The notes under the pieces: model-generated
What the model saw: the letters and a program-made list of their open reading frames with translations, nothing else
Databases searched by the model: none
Told to the model about the DNA's origin: nothing
Assembly: GCF_018449545.1 (NCBI RefSeq)
Contig: NZ_JAAVUR010000016.1
Span: 62,001-126,000 of the forward strand
DNA from: Granulicella sp. dw_53
Lineage (GTDB): Bacteria; Acidobacteriota; Terriglobia; Terriglobales; Acidobacteriaceae
Reading direction: 5' to 3'
DNA length: 64,000 nucleotides
Program-made: the position numbers and the translations under genes
Part shown: positions 1 through 8,057 of the stretch, piece after piece
Position numbering within the stretch: the first letter of the stretch is position 1
Layout of the letters: every line of letters begins with the position of its first letter

Positions 1-592
1 CGGACACATCTATTACAACGGAACGCCTGAGGACCAGATTGCTATTGAAGACCTGCGCGAGCGTATTGGGTTCGTCACTCAAGACTCTCAACTGTTTTCC
101 GGCTCGATCCGGGAAAACCTCCGCTTTGTAAAACCTGAGGCAACAGACGAGGAATGTCTTGAGGTCTTGAAACAGGCTTCGGTAGAGGGCTTGTTGGAAC
201 GCGGAAGCCGCGGGCTAGACAGCGTGATCGGCGAAGGGGGCGTCAAGGTCTCAGGCGGAGAGAAGCAGCGGCTTTCCATTGCGCGCGCCCTTTTGCGGCG
301 GCCTGAGTTGCTGGTCTTCGATGAGGCTACATCGGCTTTGGATTCCCTGACGGAAGAGGAGATCAGCCAGACGATTCGCGATGTGGCAGCAAGGCGTCAC
401 GCGATTAGCATCCTGATCGCCCATCGGCTTTCCACTGTCTTGCATGCCGACTGTATCTATGTCCTCGAAAGAGGCCGGATCGCGGAACGCGGGAGCCACG
501 ACGCATTGCTTGCGGCAAAGGGCCTTTACTACGCCATGTGGCGGCAGCAAGTCGGAGAAGGGGAGAAATTCACAACGGCGATGTCGAGCTAA
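1..592 (+). CDS. ABC transporter ATP-binding domain, C-terminal part (5' truncated by window)
   Basis: The open frame runs in from the left edge (frame starting at base 2) and stops at 590-592. The visible part is the second half of an ABC nucleotide-binding domain: a Q-loop (FVTQDSQLFSGSIRENL), the signature VSGGEKQRLSIARALL, Walker B plus D-loop (LLVFDEATSALDS) and the H-loop (IAHRLSTV). Walker A and anything upstream lie outside the window. The 'SGSIRENL' Q-loop region and the 'HDALLAAKGLYYAMWRQQ' tail are typical of exporters in which a transmembrane domain is fused in front of the ATPase (MsbA/HlyB type), so I infer a fused exporter half, but the membrane domain is not visible. The gene is convergent with the histidine kinase that follows. 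Substrate is unknown. Confidence 0.93.
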   Translation, partial: GHIYYNGTPEDQIAIEDLRERIGFVTQDSQLFSGSIRENLRFVKPEATDEECLEVLKQASVEGLLERGSRGLDSVIGEGGVKVSGGEKQRLSIARALLRRPELLVFDEATSALDSLTEEEISQTIRDVAARRHAISILIAHRLSTVLHADCIYVLERGRIAERGSHDALLAAKGLYYAMWRQQVGEGEKFTTAMSS

Positions 593-693
593 GCATCCCT
601 GCCGAAACCGCCGACGATCTTCGTCCACGCCGGCCTGTCTCTCATCTATATATCATTGTTGGTCGAGACTAGCCGGGCCTTTCCCCGACGCGT

Positions 694-2451
694 TCAAGAT
701 GCGCTCATAGTGCTGTTGAGCGCAGGGATCGTGAAACAGAAGGTGGTTCCAGAACCCTCATTACGCTGTGGCCAAAGACGACCATTATGTAGCTCGATGA
801 TGGAGCGGCAAATTGGAAGTCCCATCCCCATGCCATTGGCTTTCGTCGTATAGAATGCCTCGAAGATTCTGTCCGGATCATGAAGTCCGACACCATTGTC
901 TTGTACCTCGACTCGAATTGTGACATGGTCATGGACCTTTGTTCGCACATACAATTTTCGTGGTCCGTCCATGACTAAGTCCATCGCGTCAAACCCGTTA
1001 ATACATAAATTCACCAGAACCTGCGCGATCTGGACACGATCTCCCCATGCCTCCGGGAGTTCGGGCTCTAAATCGATCTCTACGCCAATTTTTCTTTTAC
1101 GAGCCTCGCTACGAATAAGATTCCGAACCTCCTTCGCTATGTCATTGATATCGAGCGGTACTTTTTTGAAATCACCACCTTTGAAAAGGGTGCGCATTCG
1201 TTGTACAACTTCACTCGCGTGGTAGCTACAATCTAAGATCTCCTGAACAAGCTCGCGCGTGTTGGCAACGTCGACGCTATCAGCTGAAAGAGATTCTGCA
1301 CACATGTGCGCGTTGGCTATGATGGCCGTCAACGGCTGGTTGATTTCGTGTGCAATCGATGCGGATGCTTCGCTGAGGGTAGCTAACTGCGAAGCTTGAG
1401 TCAGCTTTTCTTCAAACCTTTGCAAAGATTCTTGCGCGAGCTTGCTGGCAGTTACGTCCATTGCGGCGCCGATATATTGAAGGTCTCCCATTTCATCGTG
1501 GACCGCCTTTCCTAAAACATGAACGAACTTGACAGAGCCGTCAGACAATAGAAAACGATGCTCAAAATCCAGATCGGCCCCTTGTCTCGACGAAGTTTCC
1601 ATTGTCTCTCTTACCGCAGCCCTGTCTTCTGGATGAATCCTTTCTTGAATCAGTTCTAAAGTAGGTGTTATGTTCGGATCGACACCGGCAATTCGAAAAG
1701 TTTCTGCTGACCAGACGATATCTCCGCTGGAAACATGCCATCCAAAACTACCCGTACGGCTCATCCTCTGGGCTGCTGCTAAATAGGATTCGCTTAGCCG
1801 GAGGGCATTTTCGGCCCGCTTGCGTTCTGTAATATCGCGAACAAAGATGACGGCTGCACTTTTACTGCTTCCGATGACTCTGCCGAAGGTAACTTCGGCA
1901 ACAAATTCAGTTCCATTCCTATGAAGGCCAGTCATCTCGCTAACCGATGCTGCATTGTCACCTCGGAACCGCGGTACAAAGCGGACGATAGGTTTTCCTA
2001 TCATCTCAGCGCCGGAGCAGCCGAAGATCTCCGTGGCAGAGGGATTGACTAATAAGATCTCGCCTTGATGCCCGATGGAAAGAACACCATCGAGGGATGT
2101 CTCAGTAATGACCCTATGTTGCTCTTCCACTTCGCTACGGACTCTGTCCCCACGTTGTTTGGCTGCAATGATGAGGTTGATGCTCACGGCTGTAGCAATA
2201 AAGGCGGCGACACGCGGATAGCTGGAATGCTCAGTGAGCGGGGCCTGAGGAGAAAGGAACAAATAATCGAAACTTACAATAGAAAGAACAACCGAAAAGA
2301 TGCCGCATTCGGTCCCTCCATAGAGGCTGCAAATCACGACCGCCAAGAGAAAACATGAGGAGGGCGCGCTTGAAATCCACGAGAGTGCTATCGCAGCAGA
2401 ACCTACACCCGTTGCGAAGAAATAAGCCTGGAATCTAGAAGTCATCCTCAT
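694..2451 (-). CDS. PAS-domain sensor histidine kinase with DUF4118-like membrane N-terminus
   Basis: A 585-residue inner-membrane sensor kinase. Residues about 10-95 are hydrophobic and resemble the KdpD-type DUF4118 four-helix segment (including DYLFLSP). Two PAS modules follow at about 108-211 and 222-335, the second being PAS_3-like with the usual 'RIHPEDR'. The HisKA motif is IAHEINQPLTAI with the phospho-accepting His at 368, a variant common in FixL/DctB-like kinases. The ATPase part shows an N-box (NLCINGFDAM), G1 (DNGVGL), F-box (FEAFYTTK) and G2 (GMGMGLP). No response regulator is adjacent, so it is an orphan kinase here. ATG at 2451 is used; a second in-frame ATG lies two codons inside. 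The signal sensed cannot be inferred. Confidence 0.93.
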   Translation of the reverse strand: MRMTSRFQAYFFATGVGSAAIALSWISSAPSSCFLLAVVICSLYGGTECGIFSVVLSIVSFDYLFLSPQAPLTEHSSYPRVAAFIATAVSINLIIAAKQRGDRVRSEVEEQHRVITETSLDGVLSIGHQGEILLVNPSATEIFGCSGAEMIGKPIVRFVPRFRGDNAASVSEMTGLHRNGTEFVAEVTFGRVIGSSKSAAVIFVRDITERKRAENALRLSESYLAAAQRMSRTGSFGWHVSSGDIVWSAETFRIAGVDPNITPTLELIQERIHPEDRAAVRETMETSSRQGADLDFEHRFLLSDGSVKFVHVLGKAVHDEMGDLQYIGAAMDVTASKLAQESLQRFEEKLTQASQLATLSEASASIAHEINQPLTAIIANAHMCAESLSADSVDVANTRELVQEILDCSYHASEVVQRMRTLFKGGDFKKVPLDINDIAKEVRNLIRSEARKRKIGVEIDLEPELPEAWGDRVQIAQVLVNLCINGFDAMDLVMDGPRKLYVRTKVHDHVTIRVEVQDNGVGLHDPDRIFEAFYTTKANGMGMGLPICRSIIELHNGRLWPQRNEGSGTTFCFTIPALNSTMSAS

Positions 2452-2835
2452 CTGTGGACAATGCCCGCCTTCCTAGATTCTAAGCTGAGTTCGAAAGTCT
2501 TCGAACGTCAACGAGATCCGGCCTCCTGCTGTGTACACCCAAGAAGGTACATTCCTTCAGACCCCAGTTCTTGCAAAAAGGGTCGCTCTTTGGTTGAGGA
2601 GAGAGCCGAAAAGGTTGGCTTTGACTTTCATCATTGTTGTCTCAATTGTCGGCGGATGCATTTGATCGCAAGCTTGGCTCAATAGCTAGGGCAGAAGTTC
2701 CGTTCGCGTCGCTTGCCGGCCAAAACTGGCGAGTCGGGGACACCTTTTAGCTTGCCCTGCTTAAAGCAGCGTGCACGACGCTGATCAGCCTCTTTCGGAG
2801 GCTGATCTCGCCTGCGCGACGCTTCCCTTCCGTTT
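2452..2835. other. Intergenic stretch with a hairpin, no gene supported
   Basis: Short open frames exist on both strands, but none shows a ribosome site or recognisable protein. The only structure noted is the perfect hairpin at 2783-2807. The 5' part must hold the promoter of the histidine kinase. Confidence 0.5.
2783..2807 (-). terminator. Perfect 10-bp hairpin downstream of the DUF3309-like gene
   Basis: GATCAGCCTC and its exact reverse complement are separated by a 5-nt loop (TTTCG). It lies 29 nt beyond the stop of the small minus-strand gene at 2836-2997. No U-tract follows in either direction, so a role as a terminator or mRNA-stabilising hairpin is inferred from position only. Confidence 0.4.
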
Positions 2836-2997
2836 CTACAATCGGTTACGACTTCTGCCAAACAATAGGTAGATAACCACGAGAGCTAGGACAAGACTAA
2901 GGCCGCCACCGCCGTAGTAGCCGATTCCAGGACCCATGTAGTATCCGCCACCGCCGAAAAGAACTAACAGGAGAATAAGGATAATGATAAGAGGCAT
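2836..2997 (-). CDS. DUF3309-like small hydrophobic protein (53 aa)
   Basis: A 53-residue frame starts at ATG 2997 and stops at TAG 2838-2836. The translation begins MPLIIILILLLVLFGGGGYY, continues through a Gly/Tyr-rich turn (GPGIGYYGGGG) into a second hydrophobic run (LSLVLALVVIYLLFG) and ends with a basic tail (RSRNRL). Two short membrane segments around a glycine-rich loop are the hallmark of the DUF3309 family of tiny membrane proteins, whose function is unknown. The ribosome site is weak. Family assignment is by composition and architecture; a search against PF11752 would settle it. Confidence 0.6.
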   Translation of the reverse strand: MPLIIILILLLVLFGGGGYYMGPGIGYYGGGGLSLVLALVVIYLLFGRSRNRL

Positions 2998-3126
2998 GCC
3001 CGAAAGTTTAGCACGTCATCTCTTGAGAGTTACCGCGCCGGATTTGATTTGAGCCAATAACCGTCGGGTATCAGACACACTAGCTCTAGGCATGGGAAGC
3101 TGATTTCGGACTACGCATCGGTTTGA

Positions 3127-4914
3127 CTATCGTGGCCGATCCTCCGGCGCATTCAATGCAAGTGAACTACCGGTCAACCTGAACGGAATGACCTTGTAGC
3201 TCAGATTGTCGAAGTCCGGATATAAAATCGCACCGGACTCAACCTTTGGCGAAATCTCGACCAACATCTCTTTGCTATGTGCCGAAATCTCCGATTTTTC
3301 ACTCGATAAATGATAGTGCAATGTACCTTGGGGCAAAGTCCGCGTCAGGTCCAACATCCCAGAGTCAAGCGGCGGAAAGAGGCTATCGAAACCATAACCT
3401 CCACATTGACCAGGAAATCGAGACACTAAACGAATCATCTGGCTCGCATCAACGCTCGCTTCGAAATCCAGCTTACCTTGACAGCGGAAATCGACATGCA
3501 GATTATTCACTCGGATCATGTCCCCTCGATATCCTGCGAAGGCCGCTACATATTGATTGGAAGAATAGCCCGCAACTGTATCGTCCAAAGAGAAAACAAC
3601 GGGCTCATGGAGGGAGGACAGCAATTCAACGTACCTTCGCGCCATGGTCCAATTGCTTCTGGCAGCCCCCACCTGCTTCTGGTAGCTGGAACATATAAGG
3701 TAGGCTCCACAAACACCTGCTGCCACCATCAGTGACGCAGCAACCCTCTTCAGCACATTGCCCTTCGCTCGATGCACGCAGAGCGCGAGGCTCAGGAAGA
3801 ATAACGGATAGAAAACGCCACCAAATCTTCGGGGAAGATTCAAGATCAGTGGCATAAAGAGACTTCCTGCACAAAAAAATCCGATCGCGAACACGGGATA
3901 GACTTCATCGCTGATTCGAACCTTGCCTTTTCGAAAGACACCCACTAACTTCTGTGCGCTATTCCAAACCAATACTGTCGCGACTATCCAGAAGACTACG
4001 TTGATCCCCAGTGCAAATCGCTCTACTTGCTTTTGGAGTATCGACGGGTTGTCCCATACCATTGCGGCTACAGGCCAGGTCAACATGCCTTCATAGAGGC
4101 GCGCAACCATCGTGCGAACCACCCCGTGCGAGCTTCGATTCATCAAAACGTAGAGACCATGCTCGTCTCGGAAATCAAACCAGCGAAAGAATTGCCACGC
4201 GCACAATGGAAGCAGAAAAGCCAATGAAATCTGAAATCGTTTTGCCAATCCCAATTCATCGAACCGGAGGAAGACGATTGCCGCAGCTAAAGGCGGGGCA
4301 AATAATGAAGCCTCCTTTGTAAAGATGGCCAACATCAAAAATATCCAACATGAGATCAAGGCATCTGAAATCAGTGAAAGTACGCCGCACAACACCAGCA
4401 GTCCGCATAGTAGATCAAATGCAAAAGTAGGATCAAGGAGCGACGCTGTATCGATCGAAGGCGCGACAACAACACACAAAGCGGTCGCTGCACTTAATCG
4501 CCATCCCAAACCCAGTTTTTGCTCCGCAATAAAGTAGGTCATTCCACCTAACAGAGCAATAATTAAATAATTCACCAATAAATATGCAGCCCAATGGGCT
4601 CCGAAGATCGCCCAATTCAAAAAAAAGACAAAATTCACCATCGGTCGGATGAAGTTAGATGAGTGTTCCGAAAGGTCCGGGTACACATAGAGGTAATTAT
4701 GAAACCCCTTCAAAACCCACTCCGAATAGTTCGGATGAAAGGGCGGACAAGAGTTAACCAGAAGTGCAAAATTATCAGCGCGTGGAAAGTAGTAAGTGCG
4801 GATAAGAAAATTCCACAGTAAAACCAAAGTCGCAAACACTACCGCTGAAAGAAGGAGACCGTGGATGACGTTCAGACCGACCGATCGTTTTTGCTTAAAG
4901 GCCTGCTCTTGCAT
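3127..4914 (-). CDS. Polytopic membrane protein, GT-C glycosyltransferase-like
   Basis: Start set at ATG 4914, preceded by AGAGGT six bases upstream; a longer frame from GTG 4953 lacks a site. The 595-residue product has about 10-12 hydrophobic segments in its first 400 residues and a soluble C-terminal tail of about 170 residues. The first periplasmic loop carries polar and aromatic residues (YYFPRADNFALLVNSCPPFHPNYSEW is the region just after the first helix), and 'AIFTKEASLFAPPLAAAI' resembles the 'KE' segment common in GT-C-fold membrane glycosyltransferases (PMT/ArnT-like). This is an inference from topology. No partner gene is adjacent and no lipid-carrier pathway is visible nearby, so donor and acceptor are unknown. 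Confidence 0.6.
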   Translation of the reverse strand: MQEQAFKQKRSVGLNVIHGLLLSAVVFATLVLLWNFLIRTYYFPRADNFALLVNSCPPFHPNYSEWVLKGFHNYLYVYPDLSEHSSNFIRPMVNFVFFLNWAIFGAHWAAYLLVNYLIIALLGGMTYFIAEQKLGLGWRLSAATALCVVVAPSIDTASLLDPTFAFDLLCGLLVLCGVLSLISDALISCWIFLMLAIFTKEASLFAPPLAAAIVFLRFDELGLAKRFQISLAFLLPLCAWQFFRWFDFRDEHGLYVLMNRSSHGVVRTMVARLYEGMLTWPVAAMVWDNPSILQKQVERFALGINVVFWIVATVLVWNSAQKLVGVFRKGKVRISDEVYPVFAIGFFCAGSLFMPLILNLPRRFGGVFYPLFFLSLALCVHRAKGNVLKRVAASLMVAAGVCGAYLICSSYQKQVGAARSNWTMARRYVELLSSLHEPVVFSLDDTVAGYSSNQYVAAFAGYRGDMIRVNNLHVDFRCQGKLDFEASVDASQMIRLVSRFPGQCGGYGFDSLFPPLDSGMLDLTRTLPQGTLHYHLSSEKSEISAHSKEMLVEISPKVESGAILYPDFDNLSYKVIPFRLTGSSLALNAPEDRPR

Positions 4915-5437
4915 TGATGAACCTCTTAAATGGACTGCGACGGAGTGCTCCACTTATGGCCGCACATGTACTTGCGATCCCCTTCAACGAAGGGGAATGG
5001 GAACACATCTCATGATGGCCGGGGAACGCTCAGTTGCCATTCCTAGATCCTGTTTAGCTGAAGTATAGGTCATAAATATACATACATCGCAGGGATTCTG
5101 CGATTTGGATTTCTATGGTGTACCAATCGACAACGTTTCTTCAGGATCGTCCTGATCGTCACGAATCTCTTTCATGTCTCTCTTGACCACGGGCATCTAT
5201 GATGTCTACGAAGGTAGCATTCGAACCCACGACTTCCACCGGGAGCGCACCAATTCGGTTTACAACAATGCAATCCTCCAGACTCTTATTGAACTGACAG
5301 TTCGTTCGAGGTAGATCACGAGACAGGCCATTCGGTCCCGCGATGTTTGGTCATTTCTTATTAGAAACTCGGGTGATTTTTTAAATAGTAGATAGACAGT
5401 GGCAGAGCGGGGTATGGGATATCAAACATGTATTCTC
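4915..5437. other. Intergenic region holding a start-less open frame (possible gene fragment)
   Basis: Minus-strand positions 5350-5159 are open for 63 codons and read like real protein (for example SLEDCIVVNRIGALPVEVV and NATFVDIIDARGQERHERDS at the end), but there is no usable start codon at the front and a stop lies immediately upstream. It may be the tail of a lost gene. I recognise no family. The rest of the gap shows nothing else. Confidence 0.25.
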
Positions 5438-6679
5438 TTACAACTGCAGACGCAACTTCATCCTGGTGAGCAGAGTGGAGACTGAGAGCATGAATGCAGT
5501 GAATACGACTGCACGCGATATGCCCCCGAGACCCCAGCTGAAGTGGGTTTCAAAGTAGGTAAAGCCCGTGATGCCGAGGATGTAGTACCAGAAGTCAGGC
5601 AACAGATAGGTGAGGAGGGTATTGGACCCGGCGGAGCGAACCCAGAAGGCCCACTTGGTGTGTTGTTTCACATCGCAAATGAAGAACAGGAGCGTGAAGA
5701 GAAGTGCTGTTGCGCCGATCGTGTAAAGACACCAGGTCGGAGTGGCGCGGATCTTCGAGATGCCGAAGGGAGAGAGTAGGCGCGCGGCGAGAAGTGAGAG
5801 CACACCAAAGATGGTTGCAGGTATTGCTTTCTTGCGGAAGGTATCGAAACGTGGTTCGAGGAAGAAGATGGTCGTGAGGGTGATACCAGCGAAAGCAATG
5901 CATGGCATGGAGCCGTTCTGCAGGGGGAAACGGTACCAAGGCAGGTGCACGTTGAGATAGTGGCCTGAGCATGCGACATTGAAGGCCGTGAAGGCAACGA
6001 ACCAGACAGCGGGCGCCCAAAGCCAGCGACGGGTAACGAGGTAGAGCAAGGAGACGGCGAAATAGGTATAACCGATGAGACCGAGAATCTCCGGATAGTC
6101 GTAGGAAAGCCAGCCTATGGAGCCATCGCGATTGTTGTGACGAAAGATGGCCGCAAGCACCACCAAGGCCACGAACCCGAAGAAACGCAGGCCGCGATAG
6201 AGATTACGACGAAGTTTATCTTCGGTCTTTGGATAGACGACCCAGACGAGACACGCGGCGAGGAGCGCAGTGAGCCCCCAGGCGAATTGCCCCATACCGT
6301 ACATAAGAGCTGGGTTTCCGCGGGAGCCGTTGGCCAGGATGATACCGAACACAAGCAGAGCGACAGAGCGTAGTGCGAGATGTCCGAGCAGCGCAAGTGT
6401 GTTATCGCCCTTCTTTATGCGAGCTTGGATCGCGAGTGGAATCGCCATGCCAAGGATGAAGAGGAAGCCAGGAAAGACCATGTCGACGTAGGTCATCGCG
6501 TCGATCTTGCTGGGGGCGTGATACGTCCACCAGGGCAATCCTTTTACCCCTGCAAGCTCGTTGACGAAGATCATAACCGCGACGTTGAGACCGCGAAGGA
6601 TATCAAGCGAGACGATTCGACGATGAAGTACCGTCTGTGGAGCAAGCGGGTGTTGCGCTGTGGATGCGATAGTGCTCAT
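5438..6679 (-). CDS. DUF5009/NagX-like membrane acyltransferase
   Basis: A 413-residue inner-membrane protein with about 10-11 hydrophobic helices. The N-terminal block RRIVSLDILRGLNVAVMIFVNEL is the typical opening of the heparan-alpha-glucosaminide N-acetyltransferase-like family (NagX, YeiB relatives, DUF5009), followed by the conserved 'WWTYHAPS...TYVDMVFPGFLFILGMAIPLA' region. The C-terminal part includes the family-typical 'GSNTLLTYLLPDFWYYIL'. Related proteins are thought to transfer acetyl groups to amino sugars across the membrane and often sit with glycan-degradation genes, which fits the downstream locus. It is divergent from the alpha/beta hydrolase gene at 6972. No convincing ribosome site precedes ATG 6679. 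Confidence 0.85.
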   Translation of the reverse strand: MSTIASTAQHPLAPQTVLHRRIVSLDILRGLNVAVMIFVNELAGVKGLPWWTYHAPSKIDAMTYVDMVFPGFLFILGMAIPLAIQARIKKGDNTLALLGHLALRSVALLVFGIILANGSRGNPALMYGMGQFAWGLTALLAACLVWVVYPKTEDKLRRNLYRGLRFFGFVALVVLAAIFRHNNRDGSIGWLSYDYPEILGLIGYTYFAVSLLYLVTRRWLWAPAVWFVAFTAFNVACSGHYLNVHLPWYRFPLQNGSMPCIAFAGITLTTIFFLEPRFDTFRKKAIPATIFGVLSLLAARLLSPFGISKIRATPTWCLYTIGATALLFTLLFFICDVKQHTKWAFWVRSAGSNTLLTYLLPDFWYYILGITGFTYFETHFSWGLGGISRAVVFTAFMLSVSTLLTRMKLRLQL

Positions 6680-6971
6680 GGTCCAGGAGGGTCAGTATAC
6701 GATGCCGTGGCGTGGCGATCCAATATGAGTCCGTCCCAACGGCGGAATATCGTAGGGAGGATACTTTCCTTTGTTTTTCTGGCTGTTTCGACACGGCCCT
6801 TACCGCGTTGGTCGGAAATCGGACCACCACCGCATTTTCTAGACACGGTCATTGTCGCGCAAACCCGTTCTGCCGTGCGCCGCAACACGCAAAAGTCGGT
6901 TGTTGACCTCAACCGCACACTCTTCGATCTGCTAAAACTTAGACTCCTCCACTTTCTTTGAAAGGAACTTC

Positions 6972-7916
6972 ATGCGTAATGCACTCCGTAGCCTCTCCCT
7001 GCTTGCCGTCGTGACTAGCCACCCCCTCGCCCCGCAACCACTCTTTGCGCAGACGGCCACCGTCGCGCGCCTTCAAAGCTCGGAGGATGGTCTTGTCTCC
7101 CTGTTGCACACAACAAAGGCAGGCATCACGCTCAACTACGTAGAGCAGGGGGATCCCAAGGGCCCAGTCATCGTTTTGCTACATGGCGCAGGCGACTCCT
7201 GGCACTCGTATGACCGCGTCTTCCCTCTCATCCCATACCGCTTTCACGTCTATGCCATTACCCTGCGCGGACACGGCCTGTCGGATCATCCTGAAAAAGG
7301 CTTCAGCTCCATGGACTTTGCCGGGGACATCCTCGATTTCCTCGACGCAAAGAACATCCACCACGCCACGCTCGTAGGTCACTCGCTGGGTAGTTTTGTC
7401 GCCCAAAAGGTCGCTAAGCTCGACAATGGGCACCTCGATCGCCTCGTCCTCATCGGCTCCGGCCCCGGTCTCGTCGATCCATCCAAAGAACAGACCTCCG
7501 TCCTCAGCTCCTTCAGCACGCTGAAGGACCCTATCTCCTATACTTTTGCGCGCGACTTCCAGGCCAGCACCATCTACTTCCCCGTACCCGCGCGCTACTT
7601 TGAGCTGTGGGTCGCTGAGGCCCAGCGGGTTCCCGCCGCCACCTGGCGCGGTCTTAGCCAGGGTCACAAAGACCCCGCCTCGGACCTCAAGAATATCCAT
7701 ATCCCTACCCTCGTTCTCTGGGGCGAGAAGGACTCTATCTTCAAGCGCGCCGATGAGGATCTCCTCGTCCGCACCCTCCCGCACGCGCAGTTCTCCGCCT
7801 ATGCGGAGACCGGTCACGCCTTACATTGGGAGAGGCCAGAACGTTTCACGCGCGAACTACTCGCCTTCATCCGCAGCAGCAACGCCACAAACAAGTCTGC
7901 CGCTCATCCTCTCTAG
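6972..7916 (+). CDS. Exported alpha/beta hydrolase
   Basis: A 314-residue protein with an N-terminal hydrophobic stretch ending near 'PQPLFAQ' (about residues 1-27), probably a Sec signal. The alpha/beta-hydrolase fold is clear: oxyanion region LLHGAGDSW, RGHGLSDHP, nucleophile elbow GHSLG with Ser138, acid Asp254 in 'WGEKDSIF', and base His282 in 'ETGHALHWERP'. Start ATG 6972 has GAAAGGA just upstream. It belongs to the broad epoxide hydrolase/haloperoxidase/esterase group, so substrate is not predictable. A strong hairpin with a T-tract follows at 7953. Confidence 0.9.
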   Translation: MRNALRSLSLLAVVTSHPLAPQPLFAQTATVARLQSSEDGLVSLLHTTKAGITLNYVEQGDPKGPVIVLLHGAGDSWHSYDRVFPLIPYRFHVYAITLRGHGLSDHPEKGFSSMDFAGDILDFLDAKNIHHATLVGHSLGSFVAQKVAKLDNGHLDRLVLIGSGPGLVDPSKEQTSVLSSFSTLKDPISYTFARDFQASTIYFPVPARYFELWVAEAQRVPAATWRGLSQGHKDPASDLKNIHIPTLVLWGEKDSIFKRADEDLLVRTLPHAQFSAYAETGHALHWERPERFTRELLAFIRSSNATNKSAAHPL

Positions 7917-7952
7917 GAAGAGAGGTCCGGCTGTTTGAAATTAGCGAACAGG

Positions 7953-7989
7953 AAGCGCAGCGCCCGAAGGTCGCTGCGCTTTTCTCTTA
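7953..7989 (+). terminator. Intrinsic terminator after the alpha/beta hydrolase
   Basis: AAGCGCAGCG at 7953-7962 pairs perfectly with CGCTGCGCTT at 7972-7981 around a 9-nt loop, followed by TTCTCTT. Position 37 bases after the stop codon fits a Rho-independent terminator. Confidence 0.75.
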
Positions 7990-8057
7990 CCGATGCACCT
8001 ATTACCGCTGCTTGCATCGATTCCCTTCGAGCGGCTGATAATCCGAGCCTTCTCGTC

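Noticed and set aside
5213..5234. A tRNA-like T-arm (GGGTTCGAAT on the minus strand)
   Set aside because: The rest of a cloverleaf cannot be folded: no acceptor stem, and the candidate anticodon stem does not pair. The bases fall inside an open frame that explains them.
6380..6961. A 193-codon plus-strand frame upstream of the alpha/beta hydrolase
   Set aside because: It overlaps the N-terminal part of the membrane acyltransferase gene on the other strand and has no motif.
7179..7817. A 212-codon minus-strand frame inside the alpha/beta hydrolase
   Set aside because: It is a shadow of the catalytic domain, whose Ser-Asp-His triad is complete on the plus strand.
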